NCBI GenBank assembly: GCA_018223375.1
Contig: JAGTTS010000005.1
Coordinates: 65,001 to 129,000, forward strand
Reading direction: 5' to 3'
DNA: 64,000 nt
Origin: Clostridiaceae bacterium Marseille-Q3526
GTDB lineage: Bacteria > Bacillota > Clostridia > Lachnospirales > Lachnospiraceae
Within the stretch, counting starts at the first letter, position 1. Each line of letters begins with the position of its first letter. The position numbers and the translations under genes are program-made. Shown here piece by piece: positions 8,111 through 16,350 of this stretch. A model generated the notes under the pieces. It was given only the letters and a program-made list of their open reading frames with translations. It was not told where the DNA came from and searched no databases.

Positions 8111-8136
8111 AGTTCAAATCTGGTTGTCGCCTCTAA
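8111..8136 (+). repeat. attR, right 26-bp direct repeat
   Basis: This is an exact copy of 2067-2092 (the 3' end of tRNA-Cys). It is followed at 8138-8166 by the displaced native tRNA terminator (AGTCCTTG / CAAGGACT, then a T run). Confidence 0.93.
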
Positions 8137-8137
8137 A

Positions 8138-8166
8138 GAGTCCTTGATTTTCAAGGACTTTTTTTA
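8138..8166 (+). terminator. Native tRNA-operon terminator displaced by the element
   Basis: The hairpin AGTCCTTG-ATTTT-CAAGGACT is followed by eight Ts. Before integration it would have followed tRNA-Cys directly. Confidence 0.85.
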
Positions 8167-8221
8167 TTTCTCAATGTATGCTAGCTTTTGACAGTGATTT
8201 TTCCGCAGGGAGGAAATTCTT

Positions 8222-8941
8222 ATGGGCAGCGGACGTACTCAGAGGCAGCGATCTGAGCTTAGGACAGCGGCCAGATGCGCCTTTCCGCATACGCTTCCTA
8301 TTTTAGCAGGCTTTTTATTTTTGGGAATGACGTATGGAATTTATATGAACGTGTCGGGATTCAGCTTTTGGTATCCTATGTTTATGAGTATGACCATTTT
8401 CGCCGGATCGGTGGAATTTGTGGCAGTTAATCTGCTTTTGGGGGCGTTTGATCCTCTTCAGGCTCTGCTGATGACGCTGATGTTAAACGCCCGCCATTTA
8501 TTTTACGGCATCTCAATGCTGGATAAGTACCGAGGAACTGGATTTAAAAAGGTGTTTCTGATTTTCGGCATGTGCGACGAGAGTTTTTCTATCAACTATA
8601 CAGCGGATATTCCAAAGGATGTGGACAGGGGATGGTTTATGTTTTTTGTCACTCTGTTCAATTATCTGTACTGGGTAGTGGGAGCGTCTCTTGGCGGAAT
8701 GTTCGGTTCTCTGATTCATTTTAATACAGAGGGTTTGGATTTTGTTATGACAGCGATGTTTGCCGTAATTTTTATTGAGCAGTGGATAAAGGAAAAGAGA
8801 CATGCAGGAGCTCTCATGGGACTGGGAGCGCCTCTTGTGTGCCTGTCTGTATTTGGATCCGATCGTTTTATGATTCCAGCTATGGCGGCGATTCTGGCTC
8901 TTTTAACGCTGTTTAAAAGTCAGATAGAACAGGAAGAATAG
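8222..8941 (+). CDS. azlC: AzlC family branched-chain amino-acid exporter, large subunit
   Basis: This polytopic membrane protein of 239 residues carries the AzlC signature regions: MTIFAGSVEFVAVNLL, LNARHLFYGISML, and FGMCDESFSINY in place of the usual FalTDEtFal. With AzlD it exports branched-chain amino acids or their toxic analogues. The GGGAGG ribosome binding site sits 8-9 nt before the ATG. It is followed 45 bp later by azlD, the usual two-gene arrangement. It is the first chromosomal gene after the integrated element. Confidence 0.93.
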   Translation: MGSGRTQRQRSELRTAARCAFPHTLPILAGFLFLGMTYGIYMNVSGFSFWYPMFMSMTIFAGSVEFVAVNLLLGAFDPLQALLMTLMLNARHLFYGISMLDKYRGTGFKKVFLIFGMCDESFSINYTADIPKDVDRGWFMFFVTLFNYLYWVVGASLGGMFGSLIHFNTEGLDFVMTAMFAVIFIEQWIKEKRHAGALMGLGAPLVCLSVFGSDRFMIPAMAAILALLTLFKSQIEQEE

Positions 8942-8985
8942 AAATAGAAGAACAAAAATAGAAGAATAAAAAGAGGAGGGAACAG

Positions 8986-9312
8986 ATGACTCTGACGGAG
9001 CAGATTATTACAATCGGAATGGTGGTGTTGGGAACGATAATTACACGTTTTCTGCCGTTTCTTTTGTTCCCAGCAGGGAAACCTGTGCCTAGGTATGTCC
9101 AGTATCTGGGAAAGGCTTTGCCGTCTGCCGTATTCGGGCTGCTGGTTATCTACTGCCTGAAGAACGTAGATCTGATGCAGGGCAGTCACGGAATCCCAGA
9201 GCTTTTGTCTCTGGCTGCTGTGGCTGCTCTGCATTTGTGGAAACGGCAGATGCTTCTCTCGATTGCAGGAGGCACAGTTTTCTATATGGCGCTGGTTCAG
9301 CAGATATTTTAA
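8986..9312 (+). CDS. azlD: AzlD family branched-chain amino-acid transport subunit
   Basis: This 108-residue protein has three to four hydrophobic segments and the AzlD features TRFLPFLLFP near the start and YLGKALPSAVFGLLVIYCL in the middle. It partners AzlC in the membrane. The ribosome binding site is GAGGAGGG. A short GTCTGCC/GGCAGAC hairpin right after the stop, without a T tract, separates it from the convergent aroD. Confidence 0.92.
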   Translation: MTLTEQIITIGMVVLGTIITRFLPFLLFPAGKPVPRYVQYLGKALPSAVFGLLVIYCLKNVDLMQGSHGIPELLSLAAVAALHLWKRQMLLSIAGGTVFYMALVQQIF

Positions 9313-9343
9313 TGTCTGCCGGATGGCAGACTGCGATGCAGAT

Positions 9344-10120
9344 TTACAGACTCTTGTGGAGCAGTTCCAGCACAACGGATAAATCCTGTACGTCCATTTG
9401 GCCTGGAGCGGAAGCCTTTCCGGCAGATCCAAAGGTCATGGCGGATCCGAACACCTCGCCGCAGAGGCGGCTGATCACTCCGGCGCCGGACATGGACATG
9501 GTGATAATGGGGCAGTCCAGAATGGAAGAGGCCGTTTCTGTGGCTTTCAGAAGAACCAGGACGTCTTTCCGGCTCTGAGGCATCACTGCGACTTTCGGCA
9601 GGTCTGCGCCGATTTTTCTCATAGCGCAGAGGCGGTCGATTAAAACCTCCTCGTCAGGCGTTTGATTGAAATCGTGGCTGGAGACGACGACCTTAACACC
9701 GCGTTTATGGAGTTCTTCAATAAAAGCTTCCGCTGCGTCTCCGGCAGTGAAAAGCTCTACGTCTGCTAGATCTGCCAGTCCCTCGCCGGAAGCGGCCAGA
9801 TTGAGGGCTTTGTAGCTCTGGAAATCAATGTCTCTTTCGCCGCCTTCTGCGGCGGTGCGGAAGGTGAAAAGCAGAGGCATATTGCCTAGAACGGCCCGCA
9901 GCTGTCTTAAAATATCTGTGACAGCAGTCAGGTTTGGCGTTCCATTTTCATTCAGGATATCGGAACACCAGTCGGCTCTCCATTCTGCCACATGAGCGGG
10001 CGTTTCCTTTAGAGCGGCGGCGGCAGCCAGAATTTCGGCTCGATTGACGCCCACAATGGGAACGCAGATTTTAGGGCTTCCTTCCCCAAAAACAACAGTT
10101 CTGATTTTCAATGGATTCAT
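9344..10120 (-). CDS. aroD: Type I 3-dehydroquinate dehydratase
   Basis: This enzyme converts 3-dehydroquinate to 3-dehydroshikimate in the shikimate pathway. The 258-residue length is normal for type I enzymes. Visible active-site features are EWRADW near the N terminus, the catalytic His in VVSSHDFNQTP, the Schiff-base Lys in LPKVAVMPQS and the substrate loop near FGSAGKASAPGQM. The ATG at 10120 is chosen because GAGGTG then lies 6 nt upstream; the GTG at 10129 overlaps that ribosome binding site. It stands alone rather than in an aro cluster, convergent with azlD. Confidence 0.95.
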   Translation of the reverse strand: MNPLKIRTVVFGEGSPKICVPIVGVNRAEILAAAAALKETPAHVAEWRADWCSDILNENGTPNLTAVTDILRQLRAVLGNMPLLFTFRTAAEGGERDIDFQSYKALNLAASGEGLADLADVELFTAGDAAEAFIEELHKRGVKVVVSSHDFNQTPDEEVLIDRLCAMRKIGADLPKVAVMPQSRKDVLVLLKATETASSILDCPIITMSMSGAGVISRLCGEVFGSAMTFGSAGKASAPGQMDVQDLSVVLELLHKSL

Positions 10121-10175
10121 ATTGGACACCTCGTTTTCAGATTTCTCTTTTTTACTTTTAACTTTTAATGTTTAT

Positions 10176-11513
10176 CTACACGGTCTGTTCGGTCATATCG
10201 TCTAACAGCCGCCTGCACAAACCGTCCCAGGAGAGGTTCTGCAGACTGGCATCCAGGTTTTCCGGCAGAGAGAAAGTGGCCTGGGCCGCCTGGGCCACGG
10301 CTGCCGCCAGTTCTGCCTCAAAGGCCGGGAGAGAGGCGGCGTCCGGTTCGTCTTCATTTTCCATGACAGGCGGTTTTACGAAGAGAATACCGTGGCCCGA
10401 CACGTTTTCATCCATCCAGGGGCGGATGCCGGGGAGATCGGTGCATATAGGTCTGAGACCGCAGGCCAGGGCTTCGATAAGAACCAGGGGAAGGCCTTCA
10501 TAAAAGGAGGGAAGGATAAACAGATCCGACTGGTTCATCTGCCTGGCCAGTTCTGTCTGGGACAGTCTTCCAGGAAAATCTACCGGACAGGGACAGCCAC
10601 GGCTCTGGTCTGCCAGCTGTCTGATTTCCTGAAATTCCTGCTCATTTCCCCAGCCGCCTGCCAGGGTAAGAGTCAGCCGCTTTGCCAGATCAGGAGGCAG
10701 AAGACGGAGAGACCGGAGCAGGCTTTTTACGCCCTTTTTTTCGGAAAGCTTTCCGGCAAATATCAGGCGGATAGGGCCTGAATCAGAGGAAAGCACAGGG
10801 CTGTTTTTTGGAAGCTCTTCCTTTTTTGGGGCTTTTTCAGCCGTCTTTTTAAAGATTTGGCTGTTGTAGCCAGTTCCAAGAATTTTAACCTTTTCAGGGC
10901 TGCACTGGAACAGACGCAGAATCTCCTGTTTCTGTTCTTGGTGGAGACACCAGATGGTGTCCAGGTTTCGGATCTGCTCTCTGATGTAATCGCGTGCCAG
11001 GGGATTTTTCTTAAACTGGCGCAGATCGGAGCCGTGGCAGATACCGGCCACTTTGGGGCGGAAATCAGAAGATTCATTAGAACTGGAAGCAAGCGTCGTT
11101 TCCCTGGCCAGGGCAGTCAGCAGGTACAGGTGATGGCAGAGAATCAAATCTGGCTGGAATTCTGCCAGGGCGCGGTTCAGAGAGGCCCTGAAGGCAGTGA
11201 AAAACTGCTCTGTCATTTCAGGGGTCAGATCCTGGTACCGCGTGCTTTTGTAGGGCATTTCATCGGACATTCCGCAGATGGGAAAGGGAAGCTGCTCTGA
11301 CTGGTAATAAACGGGATAAAAAGAAACGCTGTCTGGGAAGCATACAGAATCATCCCGGCAGATGCCGGCCAGAACGGCCTGACGGCAGCCTTTGCGGTGA
11401 AAAGCCTGAACCAGCTCGGTCAGATATACGCCGCTGCCAGTGCTGTGGGGCTTCTGGGCAGTGATGCTCAATATTTTTAAAGGGCCTGAAACAGGCGGAA
11501 GTTCTTGACTCAT
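10176..11513 (-). CDS. GT4-family glycosyltransferase
   Basis: This cytoplasmic 445-residue retaining glycosyltransferase has the GT-B fold. The N-terminal half has the GSGVYLTELVQAF acceptor-side motif. The C-terminal half has FAGKLSEKKGVKSLLRSL and the nucleotide-sugar site FILPSFYEGLPLVLIEALAC with the conserved EGLPLVLIEA Glu pair. The substrate cannot be told from sequence. It is a single gene with an AGGAG ribosome binding site 7 nt before the ATG, not in a polysaccharide cluster. Its start region has no obvious regulatory structure. Confidence 0.88.
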   Translation of the reverse strand: MSQELPPVSGPLKILSITAQKPHSTGSGVYLTELVQAFHRKGCRQAVLAGICRDDSVCFPDSVSFYPVYYQSEQLPFPICGMSDEMPYKSTRYQDLTPEMTEQFFTAFRASLNRALAEFQPDLILCHHLYLLTALARETTLASSSNESSDFRPKVAGICHGSDLRQFKKNPLARDYIREQIRNLDTIWCLHQEQKQEILRLFQCSPEKVKILGTGYNSQIFKKTAEKAPKKEELPKNSPVLSSDSGPIRLIFAGKLSEKKGVKSLLRSLRLLPPDLAKRLTLTLAGGWGNEQEFQEIRQLADQSRGCPCPVDFPGRLSQTELARQMNQSDLFILPSFYEGLPLVLIEALACGLRPICTDLPGIRPWMDENVSGHGILFVKPPVMENEDEPDAASLPAFEAELAAAVAQAAQATFSLPENLDASLQNLSWDGLCRRLLDDMTEQTV

Positions 11514-11596
11514 AATAATACTCCTGTAAAATGAAAAATAATTCTAAGGCTATCATACAGGAAAAACGAAAGGTCTGCCACAAGAAAAAAATTTTA

Positions 11597-11624
11597 TTGA
11601 CATTTCTTTAACAGATGTTATACA
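11597..11624 (+). promoter_or_regulatory. Sigma-A promoter of the riboswitch/ATPase transcript
   Basis: TTGACA (11597-11602), a 16-bp spacer and TATACA (11619-11624) lie about 35 bp before the riboswitch core. Confidence 0.8.
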
Positions 11625-11654
11625 ATAAGAGATGAACAAGAAGAACTTCTGAAT

Positions 11655-11775
11655 ACAGAGTTAAAAGGGAGTAGTTATCTTCGTACAGTCAACAATTCCC
11701 GGCTGTCCGGCCGGTGGCTGTATGATTTCTGTATACGGCTTTACTTTTTTACAGGAAGACAAGACTTTTAGCATA
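11655..11775 (+). promoter_or_regulatory. yybP-ykoY (Mn2+) riboswitch
   Basis: The leader contains the hallmark AGGGAGTAG (11666-11674), GTCAACA, and a GC-rich central stem around CCCGGCTGTCCGGCCGG. The closing segment is GGAAGACAAGACTTTT at 11754-11769. These match the yybP-ykoY family, which senses Mn2+ and often precedes cation exporters. The 3' part of the aptamer runs straight into an intrinsic terminator, so control by conditional termination is expected, with Mn2+ favouring read-through into the P-type ATPase. Confidence 0.82.
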
Positions 11776-11800
11776 TGAAACATATGCTGAGAGTCTTTTT
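11761..11800 (+). terminator. Riboswitch expression-platform terminator
   Basis: The stem AAGACT-TTTAGCATATG, loop AAA, CATATGCT-GAGAGTCTT is followed by TTTCTTTTT. It overlaps the riboswitch 3' strand (AAGACTTTT), as expected for a transcriptional on-switch. Confidence 0.85.
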
Positions 11801-11980
11801 CTTTTTCAAAGGACGTGCGCGGAATTCTTTAAATTCCTTTTTTGGGGAATACTAGAGAATAACTGTTTCTCATCCGGCCAAAAGGCTGGGGAGGGCCGGA
11901 GTTTTGTATGAGGCGTGTTGTTCCTTGTACACTGACGCTAAACAGAAGTTCAAATACAGAGAGAAAGGATGGAAGGACGT

Positions 11981-14656
11981 ATGAGTGAAAACAGGAAAGA
12001 ATACCTTCTGAACTATGAAGAGGTGATGAAGGGCCTGGATGTAACAGAAAGCGGACTTACGCGTGAGGAAGCAGACAAGCGGCTTTCGGAGCACGGTCCT
12101 AACAAGCTGAAGGAAGGCAAAAAAGAAAGTCTTCTGCACAAGTTTTTGTCAGAGCTGATGGATCCGATGATTCTGGTGCTGATAGCTGCGGCTGTTGTGT
12201 CTGGAATCACGGCGATTCACCAGGGAGAGAGCTTTGCAGATACCATTATCATCATGCTGGTAGTCGTGATCAACGCGGTTCTGGGCGTGTACCAGGAATC
12301 CAAGGCTGAGGCGGCCATTGAGGCGCTGCAGCAGATAGCGGCGGCTACATCCAAGGTGATCCGGGGCGGTCATCAGATGACAGTAAAATCAGAGGAACTG
12401 GTTCCAGGCGATATTGTAATTCTGGAAGCCGGAGATTCTGTTCCGGCAGATGCGAGAATTATTGAATGTGCTTCTATGAAGGTGGAGGAGGCCGCTCTGA
12501 CTGGAGAGTCTGTGGCAGTGGAGAAGACGGAGTCCCCGGTTTCTGCCGCTGAAAACGGAGACGTGCCGTTAGGCGACCGGAAAAACATGGTGTACATGGG
12601 ATCCATTGTAGTCTACGGACGAGGCAAGGCAGTTGTCTGCGCTACAGGAATGGATACGGAAATGGGCAAGATTGCCGACGCGATAGCAAACGCCAAGGAG
12701 GAGGAGACGCCTCTTCAGATTAAGTTAAACCAGCTTTCCAAGATTCTGACCATCATGGTATTGGGCATCTGTGTTCTGGTATTTGGTGTAAATATTGCCA
12801 GAAGCATCATGAGCGGAGCTGGCGCAGACAGCGGCCTGGTGCTCAACACATTTATGATAGCAGTATCCCTGGCTGTAGCGGCAATTCCGGAGGGACTGGC
12901 TGCCGTAGTGACGATTCTGTTATCCATCGGCGTTACAAAAATGTCGAAAAATCATGCGATTATCAGAAAACTGACGGCAGTGGAGACGCTGGGCTGTACT
13001 CAGATTATCTGTTCTGATAAGACAGGAACGCTCACACAGAATAAGATGACCGTGGTGGAACATTCCTCATCAGATGAAGCTTTCCTGATCAAGGCAATGG
13101 CTCTCTGCTGCGACGCGGAGCTGGAAAACGGAGAGGCTGTGGGAGAGCCGACAGAGTGCGCCCTTGTAAACGACGCCTTAAAGGCGGGAATGCCGAAGGA
13201 TCAGCTCAAGAAAGCGTATGAAAGAACAGGGGAAGCGCCTTTTGACTCCATGAGAAAGATGATGTCCACTATCCACACAAATCCGGACGGCGGTCTGATT
13301 CAGTTTACAAAAGGAGCGCCGGACGAGGTATTAAAGCTCTGTACCAGGGCCTATGTGGACGGACGGGAAGTGCCTATGACTGAGGATGTGAAAAAACACA
13401 TCCTGGAGGAAAATAAGAAGCTGGCAGATCAGGCCCTGCGCGTGCTCTGCGCCGCTTATAAGACTTATGACACCATGCCGGAAGATACGGCTCCGGCGGC
13501 GATTGAGAAGAATTTAATCTATCTGGGATTGTCTGGAATGATTGATCCAATCCGCCCGGAGGTAAAGGCTGCTATTGCCGAGTGCCGCAGCGCTGGAATC
13601 AGACCGATTATGATTACGGGCGACCACAGAGATACGGCGGTAGCGATTGCGAAGCAGCTGGGAATCCTAGATGAGGGCCAGAAGGCCATTACAGGCGCTG
13701 AATTAAACGGAATTTCAGATGAGGAGCTGGCTCAGACCATTCAGAACTATTCGGTTTACGCCAGAGTCCAGCCGGAGCACAAGGTGCGGATTGTAAAGGC
13801 CTGGAAGAAGCTGGGCAAGATTACGGCCATGACAGGAGACGGCGTCAACGACGCTCCGTCTATCAAATCTGCAGATATCGGCGTTGGCATGGGAATTACG
13901 GGAACTGACGTTACGAAAAATGTGGCCGACATGGTTCTGGCTGACGACAATTTTGCCACAATCGTATCGGCTGTGGCAGAAGGAAGAAGGATTTACGACA
14001 ATATCCGTAAGGCGATTCAGTTCCTGCTTTCCGCAAACCTGGCGGAGGTAATTTCCGTATTTGCGGCGACGCTGATGGGCTTTACTATTTTAAAACCAGT
14101 TCATCTGCTCTGGATCAACCTGATTACAGACTGCTTCCCGGCGATTTCCCTGGGAATGGAGGAAGCGGAGAAGGATACCATGCAGAGACCTCCAAGAGAT
14201 TCCAGGGATGGTATTTTTGCAAATGGAATGGGATTTGACATTGTATTCCAGGGAGTTGTCATTACGATTCTCACAATGGCAGCTTACTTCTTAGGACATT
14301 ACATGGAGGCAGGCGTGTGGGAGATTACAGAGTCTCCTGACGGCATGACGATGGCGTTCCTGACGCTTTCTATGGTGGAGATTTTCCACTCCTTCAACAT
14401 GCGTTCCAGAAGACATTCTATCTTTGCACTTCCAAGGCAGAACAAATATCTGGTATGGTCCTTTATCGCCTCCCTGGTATGCACCACGGTGGTGATTTAC
14501 GTGCCTGCTCTCAGGGAAGCCTTTGAGTTTGAGCATATTTCTCTGATGGAGTACGGCGCTGCGCTGTTCCTGTCCGTCATGATCATCCCGATTATGGAGA
14601 TTGAGAAGGCCATCGAGAGGGCGATTGAGAAGAAACACGGCGTTTGCCTGAATTAG
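11981..14656 (+). CDS. P-type cation-transporting ATPase (P2 Ca2+/Mn2+ type)
   Basis: This exports a divalent cation at the expense of ATP. The 891-residue protein has actuator TGES (174-177), the membrane-site motif AIPEGL, phosphorylation site DKTGTLTQ (D346) and the hinge TGDGVNDAP. A long C-terminal membrane region includes NLITDCFPAISLGMEEAEKD. The layout fits P2A/P2B pumps, usually annotated as Ca2+ ATPases. The upstream yybP-ykoY riboswitch argues that Mn2+ is a physiological substrate, as known for some lactic-acid bacterial homologues. The second ATG (11981) is preferred because GGAAGG precedes it; the ATG at 11969 lies directly on the upstream AAAGG. Confidence 0.93.
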   Translation: MSENRKEYLLNYEEVMKGLDVTESGLTREEADKRLSEHGPNKLKEGKKESLLHKFLSELMDPMILVLIAAAVVSGITAIHQGESFADTIIIMLVVVINAVLGVYQESKAEAAIEALQQIAAATSKVIRGGHQMTVKSEELVPGDIVILEAGDSVPADARIIECASMKVEEAALTGESVAVEKTESPVSAAENGDVPLGDRKNMVYMGSIVVYGRGKAVVCATGMDTEMGKIADAIANAKEEETPLQIKLNQLSKILTIMVLGICVLVFGVNIARSIMSGAGADSGLVLNTFMIAVSLAVAAIPEGLAAVVTILLSIGVTKMSKNHAIIRKLTAVETLGCTQIICSDKTGTLTQNKMTVVEHSSSDEAFLIKAMALCCDAELENGEAVGEPTECALVNDALKAGMPKDQLKKAYERTGEAPFDSMRKMMSTIHTNPDGGLIQFTKGAPDEVLKLCTRAYVDGREVPMTEDVKKHILEENKKLADQALRVLCAAYKTYDTMPEDTAPAAIEKNLIYLGLSGMIDPIRPEVKAAIAECRSAGIRPIMITGDHRDTAVAIAKQLGILDEGQKAITGAELNGISDEELAQTIQNYSVYARVQPEHKVRIVKAWKKLGKITAMTGDGVNDAPSIKSADIGVGMGITGTDVTKNVADMVLADDNFATIVSAVAEGRRIYDNIRKAIQFLLSANLAEVISVFAATLMGFTILKPVHLLWINLITDCFPAISLGMEEAEKDTMQRPPRDSRDGIFANGMGFDIVFQGVVITILTMAAYFLGHYMEAGVWEITESPDGMTMAFLTLSMVEIFHSFNMRSRRHSIFALPRQNKYLVWSFIASLVCTTVVIYVPALREAFEFEHISLMEYGAALFLSVMIIPIMEIEKAIERAIEKKHGVCLN

Positions 14657-14677
14657 TGGAGGGGAAAAATTTTACAG

Positions 14678-14727
14678 AGTCCTGTGTGGCAGATTCTTAA
14701 GGGAATCTGCTGTGCAGGGCTTTTTGT
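14678..14727 (+). terminator. Terminator after cation ATPase
   Basis: A long stem (AGTCCTG / CAGGGCT and GCAGATTC / GAATCTGC) with a small loop is followed by TTTTTGTGTTTT. Confidence 0.9.
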
Positions 14728-14854
14728 GTTTTAACAGAAGGCCAAGAATTTTAACAGATATACTGGTTGCCGTGTGTTTTTAAAAATGATATCATAGATG
14801 TCAAAATGCTGCGAAGCACAAGAGAAAGCAGAAAGAAAACGAGGAACATATGCC

Positions 14855-16222
14855 ATGGAAAAGGAGAAGATAGAAAAACAGAGTGCAGAGAGTTCTGCCG
14901 GCCTGCACCAGAATCTGGGCCTGCCCACAGCAATTTCCACAGTAGTGGGCTGCGTGATTGGTTCCGGCATCTTTTTTAAGCCTCAGGCGATCTATACGGT
15001 GACCGGAGGAGCGCCAGGGCTTGGAATGCTGGCCTGGGTGATTACAGGGCTGGTGAGCATAGCGGCGGCTCTTACCTTTGCGGAGATTGCCGTTTTATTT
15101 CCGGAGACAGGAGGAATTCCAACTTATCTAAGCCGTGTCTACGGGCCTAAGGCAGGCTTTCTGGCAGGCTGGGTGCAGGTTGTTTTGTTTTATCCGGCCA
15201 TGGTTTCGGCCCTGGCCGTGGCCTGCGCTCAGCAGGCGGCGCTGTTTATCGGGGACGGTTTTGTGGTTCCCTGCGCGGTAGGCGTAATTCTTTTGATTGT
15301 CTTTTTGAATACGTTAGGTTCCAGGGTGGGCGGAGGCGTTCAGGTGGTATTTACCATCTGTAAGATGATTCCTCTGATCCTTCTCATGGTATTTGGTTTT
15401 CTGTGGGGGAAGGGACATTATCCGGCCTTTTCCCCTTTGCTGGGAGAGGGAGTGAACCCGGTGAGCGCCGTGGGACAGCTGATGGTGGCAGTGCTGTTTG
15501 CCTTTGAGGGATGGACCGCTGTGGGAGCTATTTCCGGGGAAATGAAAAATACAAAGAGAGATTTGCCAAGAGCGATTATCGGCGGCGTTTCCATTATCAC
15601 AGCCGTTTATTTTGTGATGAATCTGGCATATCTGCAGGTGCTTCCGGCGGAGGAGATGGCGAAGCTTCCGGCTCCGGCCTCCGCGGTGGCTGTCGCTCTG
15701 TTTGGGGAGGCCGGCGGAAAGCTGGTATCCGCAGGCATTGTGATATCCGTGTTCGGCGCGTGCAACGGGTTTGTATTTTCCGGTTCCAGGGTGGCCTATT
15801 TTATGGCTTCTCAGGGACTGTTTCCAGGCAGCAGGAGTCTTTCAAGGCTCAATAAAAACCGCGTTCCGGGAAACTGCATTCTGCTGATAGGAGCGCTAGG
15901 AAGCCTTCTCTCCATGACCGGGCAGTTTAATCTTTTAACGGATCTGGCGGTATTTTCCAGCTGGACCTTCTATACGCTTACCTTCATGGCGGTGATACGC
16001 TATCGCAATATGAGGCCGGATGTGAAGAGAAGCTACCGGGTTCCAGGCTATCCGCTGACGCCGGCCATCGCCATTGGAAGCGGCGTATTTGTGATTGTCA
16101 ATCAGCTGTGTCTGGCGGGGATCCGGGCGTCCCTTATGTCTCTGGGCAGTATCGCCGTCATGGCGGCCGGTTTGGCAGTGTATGAGGGAATGAGAAAGAG
16201 GGAAAGAAAAGCTGGAATATAA
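14855..16222 (+). CDS. APC-superfamily amino-acid permease
   Basis: This 455-residue permease has about 12 membrane segments. The first helix carries the GSGIFF substrate-binding motif, followed by the TFAEIAVLFPETGG helix typical of the LAT/SteT branch of amino-acid exchangers. The substrate is not determinable, though the FPETGGIPTYLSRVYGP segment favours neutral amino acids. The ATG at 14855 is chosen (GAGGA 9 nt upstream). An upstream in-frame ATG at 14798 lacks a site and would add a hydrophilic tail. Its stop codon abuts a tRNA-like fragment. Confidence 0.9.
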   Translation: MEKEKIEKQSAESSAGLHQNLGLPTAISTVVGCVIGSGIFFKPQAIYTVTGGAPGLGMLAWVITGLVSIAAALTFAEIAVLFPETGGIPTYLSRVYGPKAGFLAGWVQVVLFYPAMVSALAVACAQQAALFIGDGFVVPCAVGVILLIVFLNTLGSRVGGGVQVVFTICKMIPLILLMVFGFLWGKGHYPAFSPLLGEGVNPVSAVGQLMVAVLFAFEGWTAVGAISGEMKNTKRDLPRAIIGGVSIITAVYFVMNLAYLQVLPAEEMAKLPAPASAVAVALFGEAGGKLVSAGIVISVFGACNGFVFSGSRVAYFMASQGLFPGSRSLSRLNKNRVPGNCILLIGALGSLLSMTGQFNLLTDLAVFSSWTFYTLTFMAVIRYRNMRPDVKRSYRVPGYPLTPAIAIGSGVFVIVNQLCLAGIRASLMSLGSIAVMAAGLAVYEGMRKRERKAGI

Positions 16223-16250
16223 TGCCAGATAGCTCAGCTGGCAGAGCAGG
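16223..16250 (+). pseudogene. 5' half of a tRNA (remnant)
   Basis: TGCCAGATAGCTCAGCTGGC followed by AGAGCA matches the acceptor 5' strand, D-stem and D-loop of a typical bacterial tRNA (Phe-like). The anticodon stem, T-arm and the matching acceptor 3' strand are absent. It starts directly after the permease stop codon and precedes a terminator. It is probably a leftover of recombination or decay, not a functional tRNA. Confidence 0.5.
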
Positions 16251-16296
16251 CATGTCAATACAGCACATAAGCATGCATAAACATAACATACAGAAA

Positions 16297-16337
16297 AAAG
16301 CGGGGCTGTGCCGATGGGTGCACAGTCCCGCTTTTTT
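16297..16337. terminator. Bidirectional terminator between permease and flavodiiron genes
   Basis: The stem AAAGCGGG-CTGTGC / GTGCACAG-CCCGCTTT is flanked by A and T runs, so it can serve both converging genes. Confidence 0.9.
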
Positions 16338-16350
16338 GAGACTTTTTATG

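Larger units (their letters stand above)
2067..8136. mobile_element. 6-kb integrative element in tRNA-Cys (Int, HUH Rep, FtsK-like, XRE, secreted cargo)
   Basis: The element is bounded by perfect 26-bp repeats at 2067-2092 and 8111-8136 and is clearly more AT-rich than its surroundings. It holds an integrase, a rolling-circle-type Rep, an FtsK-like ATPase, a membrane protein, a small protein, an XRE repressor and one cargo gene. The gene order small protein / FtsK-like / HUH Rep / integrase resembles a stripped version of the orf23-orf20 block of Tn916-type elements. No mating-pore genes, phage structural genes or recognisable excisionase are present, so it is probably an integrative mobilizable or plasmid-like element. 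It appears intact, with no broken frames. Confidence 0.88.

Noticed and set aside
2067..8136. The element considered as a prophage
   Set aside because: There is no capsid, portal, terminase, tail, holin or lysin gene, and 6 kb with FtsK-like plus HUH Rep fits an integrative plasmid-like element better.
8183..8200. TTGACA upstream of azlC considered as its promoter
   Set aside because: No acceptable -10 hexamer occurs 16-19 bp later; the ribosome binding site occupies that position.
16223..16250. tRNA-like sequence considered as a functional tRNA gene
   Set aside because: The anticodon arm, T-arm and 3' acceptor strand are absent in the following sequence, which instead leads into a terminator.
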